NCBI RefSeq assembly: GCF_003475325.1 | Contig: NZ_QRQC01000009.1 | Location: 30,074 to 94,073 of the forward strand | Source: Collinsella sp. AF33-16 | GTDB lineage: Bacteria > Actinomycetota > Coriobacteriia > Coriobacteriales > Coriobacteriaceae | Length of the DNA: 64,000 nucleotides | Reading direction: 5' to 3' | Shown: positions 24,929 to 33,935 of the stretch, piece after piece | Numbering within the stretch: the first letter of the stretch is position 1 | Layout of the letters: each line of letters begins with the position of its first letter | Program-made: the position numbers and the translations under genes | The notes under the pieces: generated by a model | The model's input: only the letters and a program-made list of their open reading frames with translations | Told to the model about the DNA's origin: nothing | Databases searched by the model: none

Positions 24929-27900
24929 CTAATCCTCCTTCTTTGCTACGTTGCCGTTGCTCCAAACGTTATGGGCACGATTGCTGCCGTCGATCCATTT
25001 GTCGTTCACACGCGTGTTCGTGCAGGTGAACGTGGCATCGTTCGCGCTCGATGCAGCGGAGATAGTCGCCTGCGCCTTATCGCCCGGCTGCTTGCCAGGG
25101 ACGCCGATCTGGCTGCTGTAGCGCCATGCCCACGCTGAATCCTCCTCGACGGTGTAGATACCCGCCGGGACCGCAAGCTCGATAGCGCCGGAGTACCAGG
25201 CGGAACCGTCCTTCAGCTGCGCATCCGATGACACCGTTACCTCAACCGTGCGCTCCTCCAAGGCGTTGCCGTCCATGCCGGCCCGGGAAACCTTGAAGCG
25301 GAACGTCTTGCCCTTCGCCCAGCTATCCTGGGTTTGCTTGACGATCTTGAGCGTATGCGTAGCGGCGAAATCGAACACCGCATTGCCATCGCTCTGAGTG
25401 CCGTCGCCCGTGAGCTTGTAGTCCAAACGATTCGTCAGCTCAAACGAGCCCTCGCCTGAACCCGAACTGTAAAGCGAGACATACTTCCCGTTGACAGGCG
25501 CAGGAGTCTGGCCAGGAAGACCATAGCCCACGCGGTCAACGTGCACCGTCAGTTGCGTGCCCATGAAGGGCTTTGCAAAGCAAGCCTTGAACGGCGCCTT
25601 ATCGCTCTTGTCATCTATCGTGTTCGCGGCATTGGGATCAAGCAACCACTTGAGCTGCCCGGTCACATTCTTAGGGCTCGCATCGTCCGATGTGTCGTTA
25701 GCGACGACCTTATACGTCACCGGATACAAATCCATGTTGGCTGTAACCGGTTTACCCTTGAAGTCGCTCCACGCCACAGCTTTGTCGCCATTAACCCACT
25801 GCCACTCCAAGAACAACTCCTTCAAGCTGCTATCCGCTCGCTCGCCCAGGAATGCGACGATTGCGGAGTAGGCTTCGGGATCGTAGGCCACTTCCTTTGG
25901 CTCCATGACGGGTTCACCCTTGTCGTCATAGACCGGGTTGCCGTTCTCGTCCATCTTGGGCACCTTAACTGTCTGAACAAAGCCGGCATTGCCATCCTGG
26001 CCACGCAGAACACTCGTATCGTTCGGGTCTACCGTAGCGGTGTAGATGACGTTGCCTTCGGTGTCGTGATAGCGCACTTTAAGCGGCGTCTTCTTGTACA
26101 CCGCAGTGTAGGTCACGCTCTCAAAGGGCTCGCTGCCCTCGAGGGGATACTTCTCATCGTCAGTCATCAGGGTGTACTGCCCGTCATTGACATAATCGCG
26201 CGACCAGCCGACAAAGTCGTACTTGGTGCCGTCAGTGCCCTCAACCTCCTCGGCGGCCTTGACCTCAAGAGAAATCTGGTCGCCGGAATCAGTGCGGCCG
26301 AGGCTACGGACAAGATCGGGATTCGCAAGTTTAGAGTCAATGTTCGATTGAACGGTAACCAGGCTGGGACGGTAGACCGGGTACAGCTCCATGGGGGCCT
26401 TGACCACGGTAGAAGCACTCACCATACGGATGCCCTCTGACCAAGCGACATAGCCCTTGCCAGGTGCCGGCTCGGCTTCCGTCCAGCCCACGAAGACGTT
26501 GAACTTGCCTGTATCCGCATCGATAGTGCTGACGTCATAAGTAGGCTTCGGGATGCCGCCATTAAGGTTGCCGAGCATATCGTCTTGCTGAGCAACTTTG
26601 CCGTCCACATCCGTGGCATTGAGGTGGTACACAACCGCCAACGGCGAATAGTACGCCACGAATGTATAGGCTCCGCCAGGTTCCACCGGATAAGAGCAAG
26701 TACCATGCTCCACATCGTAGGGAAGCGTCTTGATCTCGCCGTTCGGAAGCTCGATCTCAACCTTCTGCAACTTATACAGCTCACCGCCTGCTTTATAAAC
26801 CGGCGTCGTAACGTCAGGGGTCACCGTTGCCGTAGCAGGATTGGTGTCCGCGTTGATAACGGGAGCGATGTTGTAGCTAGGCACATTGACCTTGTCCGTA
26901 CCCTCAAAACCTGCGCGATGCAGGTTGGTGGTGTAGCTGACGTCGTACTTTGCGTAGACGGGATAGGCATCCTGCCACTGGGTGACCTTGGACTCGTCGG
27001 TCGCCAGATACGGCTCTGCCTTATCCGGATCACTCGTCACATAGGAGTCGCCGGCGACGTCGTAGATATACTTCCAGACGTCAGAATCCTTCTGAACCTC
27101 GGCGGTCGAAATCCAGCCCAGGAACTTATAGCCAGGCACGGCCATGTCGGCATCGGTCGGAGAGGCTTCGAGTGTCAGACTGGGATTGACGTCACCATCC
27201 TTTCCGTCGTAGGGCCTTGTATTAACCGTCCTATCCTTATAGAGATGCGGATAGCAATACAGGAACGTCGGATCTTTACCTTCCGCCGTTTTCTGCTGAA
27301 GCAAGTTGCTTTCATAGCGTCGAGTAGCAGCCTGCTTTACGTTGCCATCCTTGTCATAGAAGTTGACGTCCGTGGTCACCATGGCGCGGACATAATATTG
27401 CTCTGTCGTTAAAACAGCACTCGAAAAAGGATTCTCTATATACGTCCAAGAACCGTCGTCGGGTCTTTCGAGCGTCCAAAAACTGAAGTGGTACCTATCA
27501 TGTGCGGGGGAAAATTGAACTTTAATACTTGACGCTTTCCACTCATCACTCAGTTTACCGGCTCCTGGAAAATCAGTGTCGGCAATCATATCCTTGATAG
27601 TATTTGCGCCAGTGTCGTTACGCACATTATGCGAGTAGGCGTTAATAGGCGCAACGATTCGCGTCGCATCAGAGAGAACCGTAGTGCACTTATCCGCTGG
27701 ATTCTTATCATCGTGTAACACGTGAGCGGAATCATCCGTACCAGCACCCCAATGGACAATGTTTTCACGAACATATGTCGCGCCAACGTTTTCCTCAAAG
27801 GGCGACTTGTACTTATTCCAAACCGAGCAGAGGAGCTTGCTGTCCGTTAGACCGCTATTTGTGAATGCCCGGATGTAGTAATCCACGCGGTACTCAAAGC

Positions 27901-30424
27901 GTGCGGTATAGGTATGCGGAACGGTCAGGTCCACATTGCCGGGAAGCTTGTAGCTCGGATCGCGGCTCACGCGAACATCAACCGGGGATCCATCGGCAGC
28001 CTGCTTGTTTTCATACCAACCCAGGAAACGATAGCCGTCGGGCAGCTGGCCCTCCTCGGATATAGCTTTACCGGATACGTCGAGCACCTGTACGGTATAC
28101 GCGCTTGTGCCATCTTCTGCAGTCTCAACCTTAACGTCAGTTTTGCCCACACCGTCGCGCCGAGTCTGATCGTCGGTTGCATCCTGCTCATTGCCCTCAA
28201 ACACCGTCATGATGTTCGACACATAGTCGGTGTACACCGGATAAAAATCGGTAGGGCCAAGCACAGTGATCTCGGTGCCGGCAGGATAGAACGCACCGGC
28301 GTTTTTTAACTCGGCAAGCTCAGGCGAGGTGATGGCCGCGTAACCGCCATGCATCCCGGCCTCGCCACTCGGCTGCGTCGTCCAACCGATAAAGGTGGCG
28401 CTGGCAGAAAGAGTGCCGCGGTCCGCAGGGGCAGCCGGCGTTAAACCGACGCCATAGCGGTACCAGTCCGTCGACTTGTCGTGCTCCTCGCCGCTCTGCC
28501 ACGCGAGCGTCTCGCCCTTGACGTTATAGAACAGTACCTGCGCCTCGTACGAAGCAATAAACAGGTCGTTGCCCTTAAAGGCCTCGGCCCCCTTCGCGTT
28601 ATCGGCGGTATAGCTCGACGTTATCTCGTGCGCTTCGTTCTTCTGGACCTGCTTGCCAGCCTTAACGGCATCGGCATCGGTCTTGCCGTTAAACCAGGCG
28701 TTATCGGCATCGATACGGTTCACATTGACTCCGGGCTCACGGAACCAGCCCATAAAGCGGTAGCCGCCGTTGGCCTCGGTCAAACCCTCTGGCTTTGCGG
28801 AGGTATCCTGCTTAAACGTTACCGATGTATCGCCCTGGGCCAGGCCTTGGGCCGTTCCCGCCAGCACGGCGCTCACGGCAAAGGCGTACGGATCCGAGGT
28901 CGCCTGGTCTTTGCCAAGTTTGGTCTTCTCGATTGTCGCGGTGCCCGCACCGGGAAAATCGATCGTCGCCTTAACGCTTTGGCCATGCACGGGAATTTTC
29001 AGCTTGTAATCCATCGCCCACTCATTGGGGTGCGGGGCACCCAGGGCCTTGTCGTTAGCGGTCGAGCGCATGGTGCCGGCACAGAAGTCGTAGTCGTGCT
29101 CTTCCCACAGCTCGCGCGTGGTGTAGCGTTCGTCATCCCACGGACCATAGCCATCGCCCTTGATGATGCCGTCGCCGCCAAACGAGGGGATTTTCTTTTT
29201 GGCAGGGTTGCCCTGGCTGCTGCCGTTTAGGCTCACGCTCGGCTTAAAGTAGCATTCGGTAACCGTGGCGTCACCCTTGTTGGCGCGCGCAGCAATACCG
29301 CCCAGGTTCACATCGTTTTGAATGATGGGGATCACGGCGATGGGATTATACTGACGCGAGCTCAAGTCACCCGCAAAATGGCTTCGGACGAGCTCGTTGC
29401 CCTTTTCGGTTAGAATACGACCCGCCAAGCCACCCGTCCACGCGCGCGTCACGGCGACGACGCCCACGTACGACGCGGCATAGCTGTAGCACTGCGCCGT
29501 CGAGAAGCAGTCGATAATCTTGGCGTCACCCGCCATACAGCCCACAAAACCCGAGGCATACACGTTGTTGCCGCCCAGGGCGCCAATGGCCACGTCGTAC
29601 TTATTGGTGACGTCGGTCATGCCCTTCTCGGCAATCGAGCCGTCGTCCTTACGCGTCGGCGTCACGCGGCAGTACTCGATAGTCGAGTTCTTAACGTAGC
29701 CGGCAAACGCCGCCATATACAGACCCTCACCGCCGAGCGCCTGCACGCCCGAGGTCGTATTGTTGACGGCACGGCCGCCACGGACCTCGCAGTTGTAGAG
29801 GGTGCAGCCGTCGAGCTCGCCGACGATGAGACCGCCCTCAAAGCCTGCGTTGGTAATGAGGTTGAGAGCATTGTTGGCGCAGGTCACGTGCAGCGTGCTC
29901 TCCATGACCATAACGTTTTCGAAGCGCGTATTGACGGCCTTGCCCACGATAATGCCACCGCGGAAGTCCGCCCACACGTTGGCGTCCTTGACCAGGAAGT
30001 TTTTGATGGTGGCACCGTTGGTCTCGGCAAAAAATCCCGTATCGCGCTCGGGGTCAAAAGCGTCTTTATCGTAGTTCAGGCCCTCAACGGTGTGGTTTTG
30101 ACCATCGAACACGCCCTTAAACGGATGCTCCTTGTTGCCAAACGACAGATGCTTAACGGTGTGCGAGACAATGGTCTTCATGTCGTCGCTGTCGAGCTCA
30201 ATGTCGTTATCGAGATATACGTGCCAGCCGGACGTATCGCGCTCGCGCGACAGCGCCACACACGACAAAAAGTCAGCCTCGTTTTTGATGTGGAATTCGG
30301 TTTTGGCCTCGGGCACATCCTCGGCATGCACCGCCGTCGGCAGCGCCATAACGCAGCAAAGGGCAATCGTCGCGACGGCAACTAGCCTGCTAAGCACGCC
30401 CCGGTTCATGTTCTTGATCTTCAT
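24929..30424 (-). CDS. Giant secreted adhesin, beta-helix plus B-repeat modules (1831 residues)
   Basis: A classical signal peptide (1-34) opens a right-handed beta-helix/GLUG-like region (about 40-450, with repeated GGLIVGELDGCTLYNCEV-like turns). About 1100 residues of InlB-type B-repeats follow, marked by repeated FLGW/FVGW and AxYPVY motifs. The last domain (about 1640-1800, TLKIVKQTQDSWAKGKTFRFKV to TCTNTRV) is a Cna-B-like module. It lacks a sorting signal or C-terminal membrane helix, so display must depend on a partner, most simply the SipW-processed subunits encoded on either side. Spacing is 3 nt from the upstream gene and 1 nt to the downstream gene. Host or bacterial ligand unknown. 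Confidence 0.85.
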   Translation of the reverse strand: MKIKNMNRGVLSRLVAVATIALCCVMALPTAVHAEDVPEAKTEFHIKNEADFLSCVALSRERDTSGWHVYLDNDIELDSDDMKTIVSHTVKHLSFGNKEHPFKGVFDGQNHTVEGLNYDKDAFDPERDTGFFAETNGATIKNFLVKDANVWADFRGGIIVGKAVNTRFENVMVMESTLHVTCANNALNLITNAGFEGGLIVGELDGCTLYNCEVRGGRAVNNTTSGVQALGGEGLYMAAFAGYVKNSTIEYCRVTPTRKDDGSIAEKGMTDVTNKYDVAIGALGGNNVYASGFVGCMAGDAKIIDCFSTAQCYSYAASYVGVVAVTRAWTGGLAGRILTEKGNELVRSHFAGDLSSRQYNPIAVIPIIQNDVNLGGIAARANKGDATVTECYFKPSVSLNGSSQGNPAKKKIPSFGGDGIIKGDGYGPWDDERYTTRELWEEHDYDFCAGTMRSTANDKALGAPHPNEWAMDYKLKIPVHGQSVKATIDFPGAGTATIEKTKLGKDQATSDPYAFAVSAVLAGTAQGLAQGDTSVTFKQDTSAKPEGLTEANGGYRFMGWFREPGVNVNRIDADNAWFNGKTDADAVKAGKQVQKNEAHEITSSYTADNAKGAEAFKGNDLFIASYEAQVLFYNVKGETLAWQSGEEHDKSTDWYRYGVGLTPAAPADRGTLSASATFIGWTTQPSGEAGMHGGYAAITSPELAELKNAGAFYPAGTEITVLGPTDFYPVYTDYVSNIMTVFEGNEQDATDDQTRRDGVGKTDVKVETAEDGTSAYTVQVLDVSGKAISEEGQLPDGYRFLGWYENKQAADGSPVDVRVSRDPSYKLPGNVDLTVPHTYTARFEYRVDYYIRAFTNSGLTDSKLLCSVWNKYKSPFEENVGATYVRENIVHWGAGTDDSAHVLHDDKNPADKCTTVLSDATRIVAPINAYSHNVRNDTGANTIKDMIADTDFPGAGKLSDEWKASSIKVQFSPAHDRYHFSFWTLERPDDGSWTYIENPFSSAVLTTEQYYVRAMVTTDVNFYDKDGNVKQAATRRYESNLLQQKTAEGKDPTFLYCYPHLYKDRTVNTRPYDGKDGDVNPSLTLEASPTDADMAVPGYKFLGWISTAEVQKDSDVWKYIYDVAGDSYVTSDPDKAEPYLATDESKVTQWQDAYPVYAKYDVSYTTNLHRAGFEGTDKVNVPSYNIAPVINADTNPATATVTPDVTTPVYKAGGELYKLQKVEIELPNGEIKTLPYDVEHGTCSYPVEPGGAYTFVAYYSPLAVVYHLNATDVDGKVAQQDDMLGNLNGGIPKPTYDVSTIDADTGKFNVFVGWTEAEPAPGKGYVAWSEGIRMVSASTVVKAPMELYPVYRPSLVTVQSNIDSKLANPDLVRSLGRTDSGDQISLEVKAAEEVEGTDGTKYDFVGWSRDYVNDGQYTLMTDDEKYPLEGSEPFESVTYTAVYKKTPLKVRYHDTEGNVIYTATVDPNDTSVLRGQDGNAGFVQTVKVPKMDENGNPVYDDKGEPVMEPKEVAYDPEAYSAIVAFLGERADSSLKELFLEWQWVNGDKAVAWSDFKGKPVTANMDLYPVTYKVVANDTSDDASPKNVTGQLKWLLDPNAANTIDDKSDKAPFKACFAKPFMGTQLTVHVDRVGYGLPGQTPAPVNGKYVSLYSSGSGEGSFELTNRLDYKLTGDGTQSDGNAVFDFAATHTLKIVKQTQDSWAKGKTFRFKVSRAGMDGNALEERTVEVTVSSDAQLKDGSAWYSGAIELAVPAGIYTVEEDSAWAWRYSSQIGVPGKQPGDKAQATISAASSANDATFTCTNTRVNDKWIDGSNRAHNVWSNGNVAKKED

Positions 30425-30427
30425 AGG

Positions 30428-31075
30428 CTAGTTCGCCTCCGGCCAACCCACAACGTCAAGTACGTCGAGGGCGGTATCGCTTGCCTGCTGGTTTTTGGCC
30501 TGCACGGCCTGAACATCGATATCGAGCCTGAATGAGCCGCCGCGCGCGGCATCGTGGTAGTCGCCCACAAAGCGCAGCGAGTCCATGAGGCTTTCCGTCA
30601 TGGCGCCGGGGTCGAGCGTGCCGCCACGCCCGGCCAATCCGCGGTAGTAGTACCACCCATCGCCGCCGTCGATCCACGGGGACCCCTCGCCCGCGTTCAC
30701 ATGAAACGCAACGCTGCCCGAAGCATCCGCACTCGAACCGTCGGGTGCCACTGACGTCATGCGTAGGCGCGCGCGAACGTACTCAGGCTGCGCGCCGACG
30801 TTCTCCACGCGCACAATGCGGCTGATGTCAGAGCCCCCGGCCTTGGTGTCGGGATAGTCCCCGTGCTCGTTGGGCTCAAACGGAATCTCCTCGCCATGCT
30901 CGTTGAGCGTGTATTCGCAGACTCGTACCTTCACGCTGCCAAACGATAGAACGTTGTTCGCCGGAACCATATCAACGGTGAAAGCCAGCGTGCCGCACAG
31001 GCACGCCAGGGCCAACAACGCCATCGCGGCAAGCGCCAAGGTGCGTTTCTGATTGTTGGAAAGATTGTTGAGCAT
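30428..31075 (-). CDS. SipW-dependent exported subunit, second of three
   Basis: A 215-residue protein with a SipW-type signal: LNNLSNNQKRTLALAA, hydrophobic helix, then CGTLAFTVDMVPANNVLSFGSV. The mature domain carries TasA/CalY-like features, including VRVENVGAQPEYVRARLRM and YYYRGLAGRGGTLDPGAMT. It ends 3 nt before the adhesin start, so the two are coupled. Expected role: a pilin- or matrix-like subunit, or an adaptor that holds the adhesin. A 16-bp hairpin separates it from the first subunit gene, so it is probably made in lower amounts. Confidence 0.8.
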   Translation of the reverse strand: MLNNLSNNQKRTLALAAMALLALACLCGTLAFTVDMVPANNVLSFGSVKVRVCEYTLNEHGEEIPFEPNEHGDYPDTKAGGSDISRIVRVENVGAQPEYVRARLRMTSVAPDGSSADASGSVAFHVNAGEGSPWIDGGDGWYYYRGLAGRGGTLDPGAMTESLMDSLRFVGDYHDAARGGSFRLDIDVQAVQAKNQQASDTALDVLDVVGWPEAN

Positions 31076-31105
31076 TACGTTCGCCAGTCGTCGATCAAAG
31101 GGGGA

Positions 31106-31154
31106 CCGAGATCCCGGCCCGAAAATGGGGATGGGGAGCGGGCCGGGATCTCGG
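31106..31154 (-). other. Intercistronic 16-bp hairpin in the SipW operon
   Basis: A perfect 16-bp stem (31106-31121 with 31139-31154) lies in the 90-nt gap between the first and second subunit genes. No T-run follows on the minus strand, so it probably acts as an attenuator or as a 3' stabiliser, giving more of the first subunit than of the downstream products. Confidence 0.65.
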
Positions 31155-31165
31155 TGGAGGGGGGA

Positions 31166-31885
31166 TTAAGCCTGAGTCTTAGCCCATTCCTTGGCCTGCT
31201 CAAGGGCGTTGGTGGCAGCATCGGCCTTGTCGCCCTTCTGGTCGGCACCGAAGATGTAGCAGGAGACTGTCATAGCGGGACCTTGAACAACATCCGTATT
31301 GTTCATGCCAGCCGGGATATGCACGGTGCTGAACAGCTCACCGGTGTAAGCAGCCTTGCCATCAGCGGGAGTAAGCTCTGCAGGAGTGCTGGTGCCATCA
31401 GCGGTATACATGAACAGACCGCTCACGTACTGGCCTTCGCTACCGTTGGTCTTCACCTGGTCAGTAGCAACCGGTTTCCAGTTGGAATTAAGGGTGAAGT
31501 ACGGGGTCTTGGCAAGGGCGTTTTCGGCGTCTGTCTTCACAATTGCGTTCTTCACATAGATGAACACATAGGAGCTATCGGAATCCTTGCCGATGCCGAC
31601 GTTGGGGTTCTTATTGATGGTGGTGCCGGGAATCATCTTGGAGTTATCGGTCCATTTGGTCTCGAACAGATAACCATCCACTGAGGGGTCCGTGGAATCA
31701 GTGCCGGGCTTGTTCGGCTGATCAGGGTCGGGCTTCACTTCAGGCTTGTCGATGCTGCCAACCGTGAACTCATTCACCTTGGTTTGGGTCGCCGACAGCC
31801 AGGCGTAGGTACCAACGCCGGCAGCCAGCACCAACAGCAACAGGGCGGCAATGATGCCGTAGCGCTTTTTCTTCTTGTTTTCCAT
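31166..31885 (-). CDS. SipW-dependent exported subunit, probable major subunit
   Basis: A 239-residue protein. The SipW-type signal is clear: MENKKKKRYGII, hydrophobic helix, then GVGTYAWLSATQTKVNEFTVGSID. A Pro/Asp-rich linker (about 46-65) precedes a beta-rich domain with SSYVFIYVKNAIVK, the pattern of TasA/CalY/camelysin-like fibre subunits. ATG at 31885 follows AAGGAAG; 12 more codons upstream are disfavoured. It comes directly after the peptidase gene and before a hairpin, the usual place of a major subunit. Known relatives build biofilm fibres in Bacillus; function here is inference. Confidence 0.85.
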   Translation of the reverse strand: MENKKKKRYGIIAALLLLVLAAGVGTYAWLSATQTKVNEFTVGSIDKPEVKPDPDQPNKPGTDSTDPSVDGYLFETKWTDNSKMIPGTTINKNPNVGIGKDSDSSYVFIYVKNAIVKTDAENALAKTPYFTLNSNWKPVATDQVKTNGSEGQYVSGLFMYTADGTSTPAELTPADGKAAYTGELFSTVHIPAGMNNTDVVQGPAMTVSCYIFGADQKGDKADAATNALEQAKEWAKTQA

Positions 31886-31955
31886 CGTTCTCTTCCTTTC
31901 GAGAATCGTCTTCCCCGGCAACGGCCCCTACCGCCGCCGACGCTTTTCCCTGCCG

Positions 31956-32513
31956 CTATGAACGCCGCTCCCTCTCATGCACACGGGCATGCTTGCCCGC
32001 AGGCTCGTCGGGAACCATCCGATCGAGCACTATCGACGCCGTGATCAGCAGCGCCAGAACGGCCACCACAACAAGCAAACCAGGCATCGTCGTGCAATAA
32101 GCGTTGACGAAGCCCAGGTAAGGGACACGAAAGGAAACAGTGCCGATCACGCGCGAAAATGGCGTCTGCTCGGCATCGTGCATGATGCTTCCGTCTGCAT
32201 TTTTGTTTGCAATGCCCTGCGTGCCGATCATCTGCGCAGCAGGGTCGATCTCGTACACCTGGTGCGTCACCACGGCGCCATCCGATCGGTAAAAGGTTGC
32301 ATTGTCACCCACGGCAATATCCGCTGGCTCAACCTGGCGAACAAACACCATGGAGCCAACGGGAAGCTCGGGTTCCATAGAGCCCGAGAGCACAGCAAAG
32401 GGCATGTATCCAAATGCGCGAGGCACAAAAGAAACAACGGCAAGGGCTATGACAAGCGCGAACGCCAAGCTACTCAAAAGTGCAATAAATCGTTTGAGTC
32501 TACGCGCAGCCAA
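31956..32513 (-). CDS. SipW-type (ER-type) signal peptidase I
   Basis: A 185-residue S26B-family peptidase with membrane helices near both ends (about 8-33 and 143-165). The catalytic serine is Ser45 in VLSGSMEPELPVGS, and His84 in VVTHQVYE replaces the lysine of bacterial-type SPase I; this Ser-His arrangement defines the SipW/ER type. It is expected to cleave the three SipW-type signals encoded downstream. The start is weak: TTG at 32513, with AAGGGGGA about 14 nt upstream, so an upstream ATT/ATC start is possible. First gene of the six-gene operon. Confidence 0.85.
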   Translation of the reverse strand: MAARRLKRFIALLSSLAFALVIALAVVSFVPRAFGYMPFAVLSGSMEPELPVGSMVFVRQVEPADIAVGDNATFYRSDGAVVTHQVYEIDPAAQMIGTQGIANKNADGSIMHDAEQTPFSRVIGTVSFRVPYLGFVNAYCTTMPGLLVVVAVLALLITASIVLDRMVPDEPAGKHARVHERERRS

Positions 32514-32917
32514 AGTGATAATTCATCCCCCTTGAGGCCCTATTCGACCCATCCAAAGGTCAGCAAGTTTCAACAGGAACCGCAAGGCGCTTGAAAAGTG
32601 AGTCCGAAATAAGCCAATTTGGAATCTTTTCGTAATAAAAACATAGCGATGTGCTACACATTTTTCAATGTTTTGTCGCCAAATGCTACCTATTTTGGCG
32701 TAAGTGGTCATTTATCCCCAAATTAGTCTGTTCTATCCAATATCTGTGACTAACCCCCTACGCAACTTCCCCATAGAGGGATCGATTTTTTGCGAAACTA
32801 AAATAATGGTACCCCCCCCCCACATTAAAAGAAACTACTGGAAGTGCCATTTATTTCCGACCCCCTTTTACCGGAGTTTTATGACGGCCCCATGTAGTTC
32901 GCAGCCCATAATCCTCT
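32514..32917. promoter_or_regulatory. Leader and upstream region of the SipW operon, with a C10 tract
   Basis: This A/T-rich stretch has no supported gene. A run of ten Cs occupies 32812-32821 (G10 in the direction of the operon), about 300 bp before the peptidase start. On the minus strand it lies between TTTAAT- and CATTAT-like elements, so changes in tract length could alter promoter spacing. Nearer the gene, 32637-32676 can form A/T-rich hairpins (AAAACAT with ATGTTTT). The promoter itself is not clear. Confidence 0.4.
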
Positions 32918-33184
32918 GAGAACTGTGTCCCAGAATTCCCGTCCGGAGTGGGATACGGCTTCCGCTTGTGCCCCCGTCGGGAAACCACATCCCACTCCGA
33001 TCACAAATTCCGGGTCGCACTTTCCGCCAAGACCCTCAACGGGAAACCGCATCCCATTCCAAAGGCAAATTCCGGGACGCATTTTCCGAAACCCCACCCA
33101 TCCGGAAATCCCATCCCACTCCGCACACATCCGGGCATAGAGCAATCAGCTTATTAGGCCTTCCATCAATAAAGGGGCGCCCTC
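32918..33184. repeat. Tandem array 2 of the 62-bp palindromic unit (4 copies)
   Basis: Units begin at 32918, 32980, 33042 and 33104, again 62 bp apart. The array ends in the same tail as array 1 and has the same orientation. The two arrays therefore form imperfect direct repeats of about 270 bp on either side of the SipW operon. Confidence 0.8.
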
Positions 33185-33192
33185 GTGTCACG

Positions 33193-33220
33193 AAAAAAGC
33201 CTCGAGAACTTCGAGGCTTT
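33193..33220 (-). terminator. Terminator of the flavodoxin gene
   Basis: A 10-bp stem (33196-33205 with 33211-33220) with loop GAACT is followed on the minus strand by a run of Ts. Confidence 0.85.
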
Positions 33221-33262
33221 CACATTTGTATTGTTTTGCACGAAGGACCGCGAACGGCGAAG

Positions 33263-33814
33263 CTACTCTCCCAGCACGGCCTTCTTTGCGACTACGGCCA
33301 TGTTGTCCAGGTCCTCCTTGGTGGGGTGGTCCTTCGCGGCAACCCAGTTGTCGAGCAGCAACTTAGCGCGTGCATTGTCGGGATCTTGCTCAAGCATGGC
33401 CTCGTAGCGCTGCTTGACCGCGGGGCCCATCTTGCCCTGGCACATCGCCCAGCCCGCAAGCTCGGCATCCTCGGCCAGATTGGAAGTTACGCGGTCGACA
33501 ATCTGCTGGTAATAGCTCTGGTCGGCCCCAAAGCCGCAGGTGCCAAACAGGAACACGCGCTTGCCGTGCAAGGCAGAGAGCAACGCCGCGACCGAAGGCG
33601 TGCACGCGCCCTTGTCGCACCAAAAACCGACGAGCACCGTGTCGGCCGCGCAGGCGCCCTGCGCCTCGAGCGCAACCTGATCTGCATCCGCATCGTCGCT
33701 CAACGCCGCGGCATGGACAAACTCAACGCCCGCAGCCTGCAGAGCGCGCTTGATCGCGCCCGAAACCATCCTGGTATTACCGCTCTTGCTGTTAACCACC
33801 AAAGCGCACGTCAT
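33263..33814 (-). CDS. Flavodoxin-family protein
   Basis: A 183-residue protein with a flavodoxin fold. The phosphate-binding loop is VVNSKSGNTRMV (about 6-17), followed by VLVGFWCDKGACTPSV and FLFGTCGFGADQSYYQQI. The last 60 residues (KMGPAVKQRYEAMLEQDPDNARAKLLLDNW) are helical and TPR-like, as in anaerobe flavodoxins of this length. An FMN-dependent electron carrier or oxidoreductase is expected. ATG at 33814 was taken; a GTG two codons upstream, 4 nt from AGG, is possible. Single-gene unit. Confidence 0.85.
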   Translation of the reverse strand: MTCALVVNSKSGNTRMVSGAIKRALQAAGVEFVHAAALSDDADADQVALEAQGACAADTVLVGFWCDKGACTPSVAALLSALHGKRVFLFGTCGFGADQSYYQQIVDRVTSNLAEDAELAGWAMCQGKMGPAVKQRYEAMLEQDPDNARAKLLLDNWVAAKDHPTKEDLDNMAVVAKKAVLGE

Positions 33815-33935
33815 AGTCACGTTGCCTCGTTTCCCCCAAAACTATAGCCACTAATGCAATTTATTAAAAGCATATCTTAGTACTATCGACGCAGATGTAA
33901 ACCATCTGCCGCTAATCGGCAGCCCCTACTGGGCC

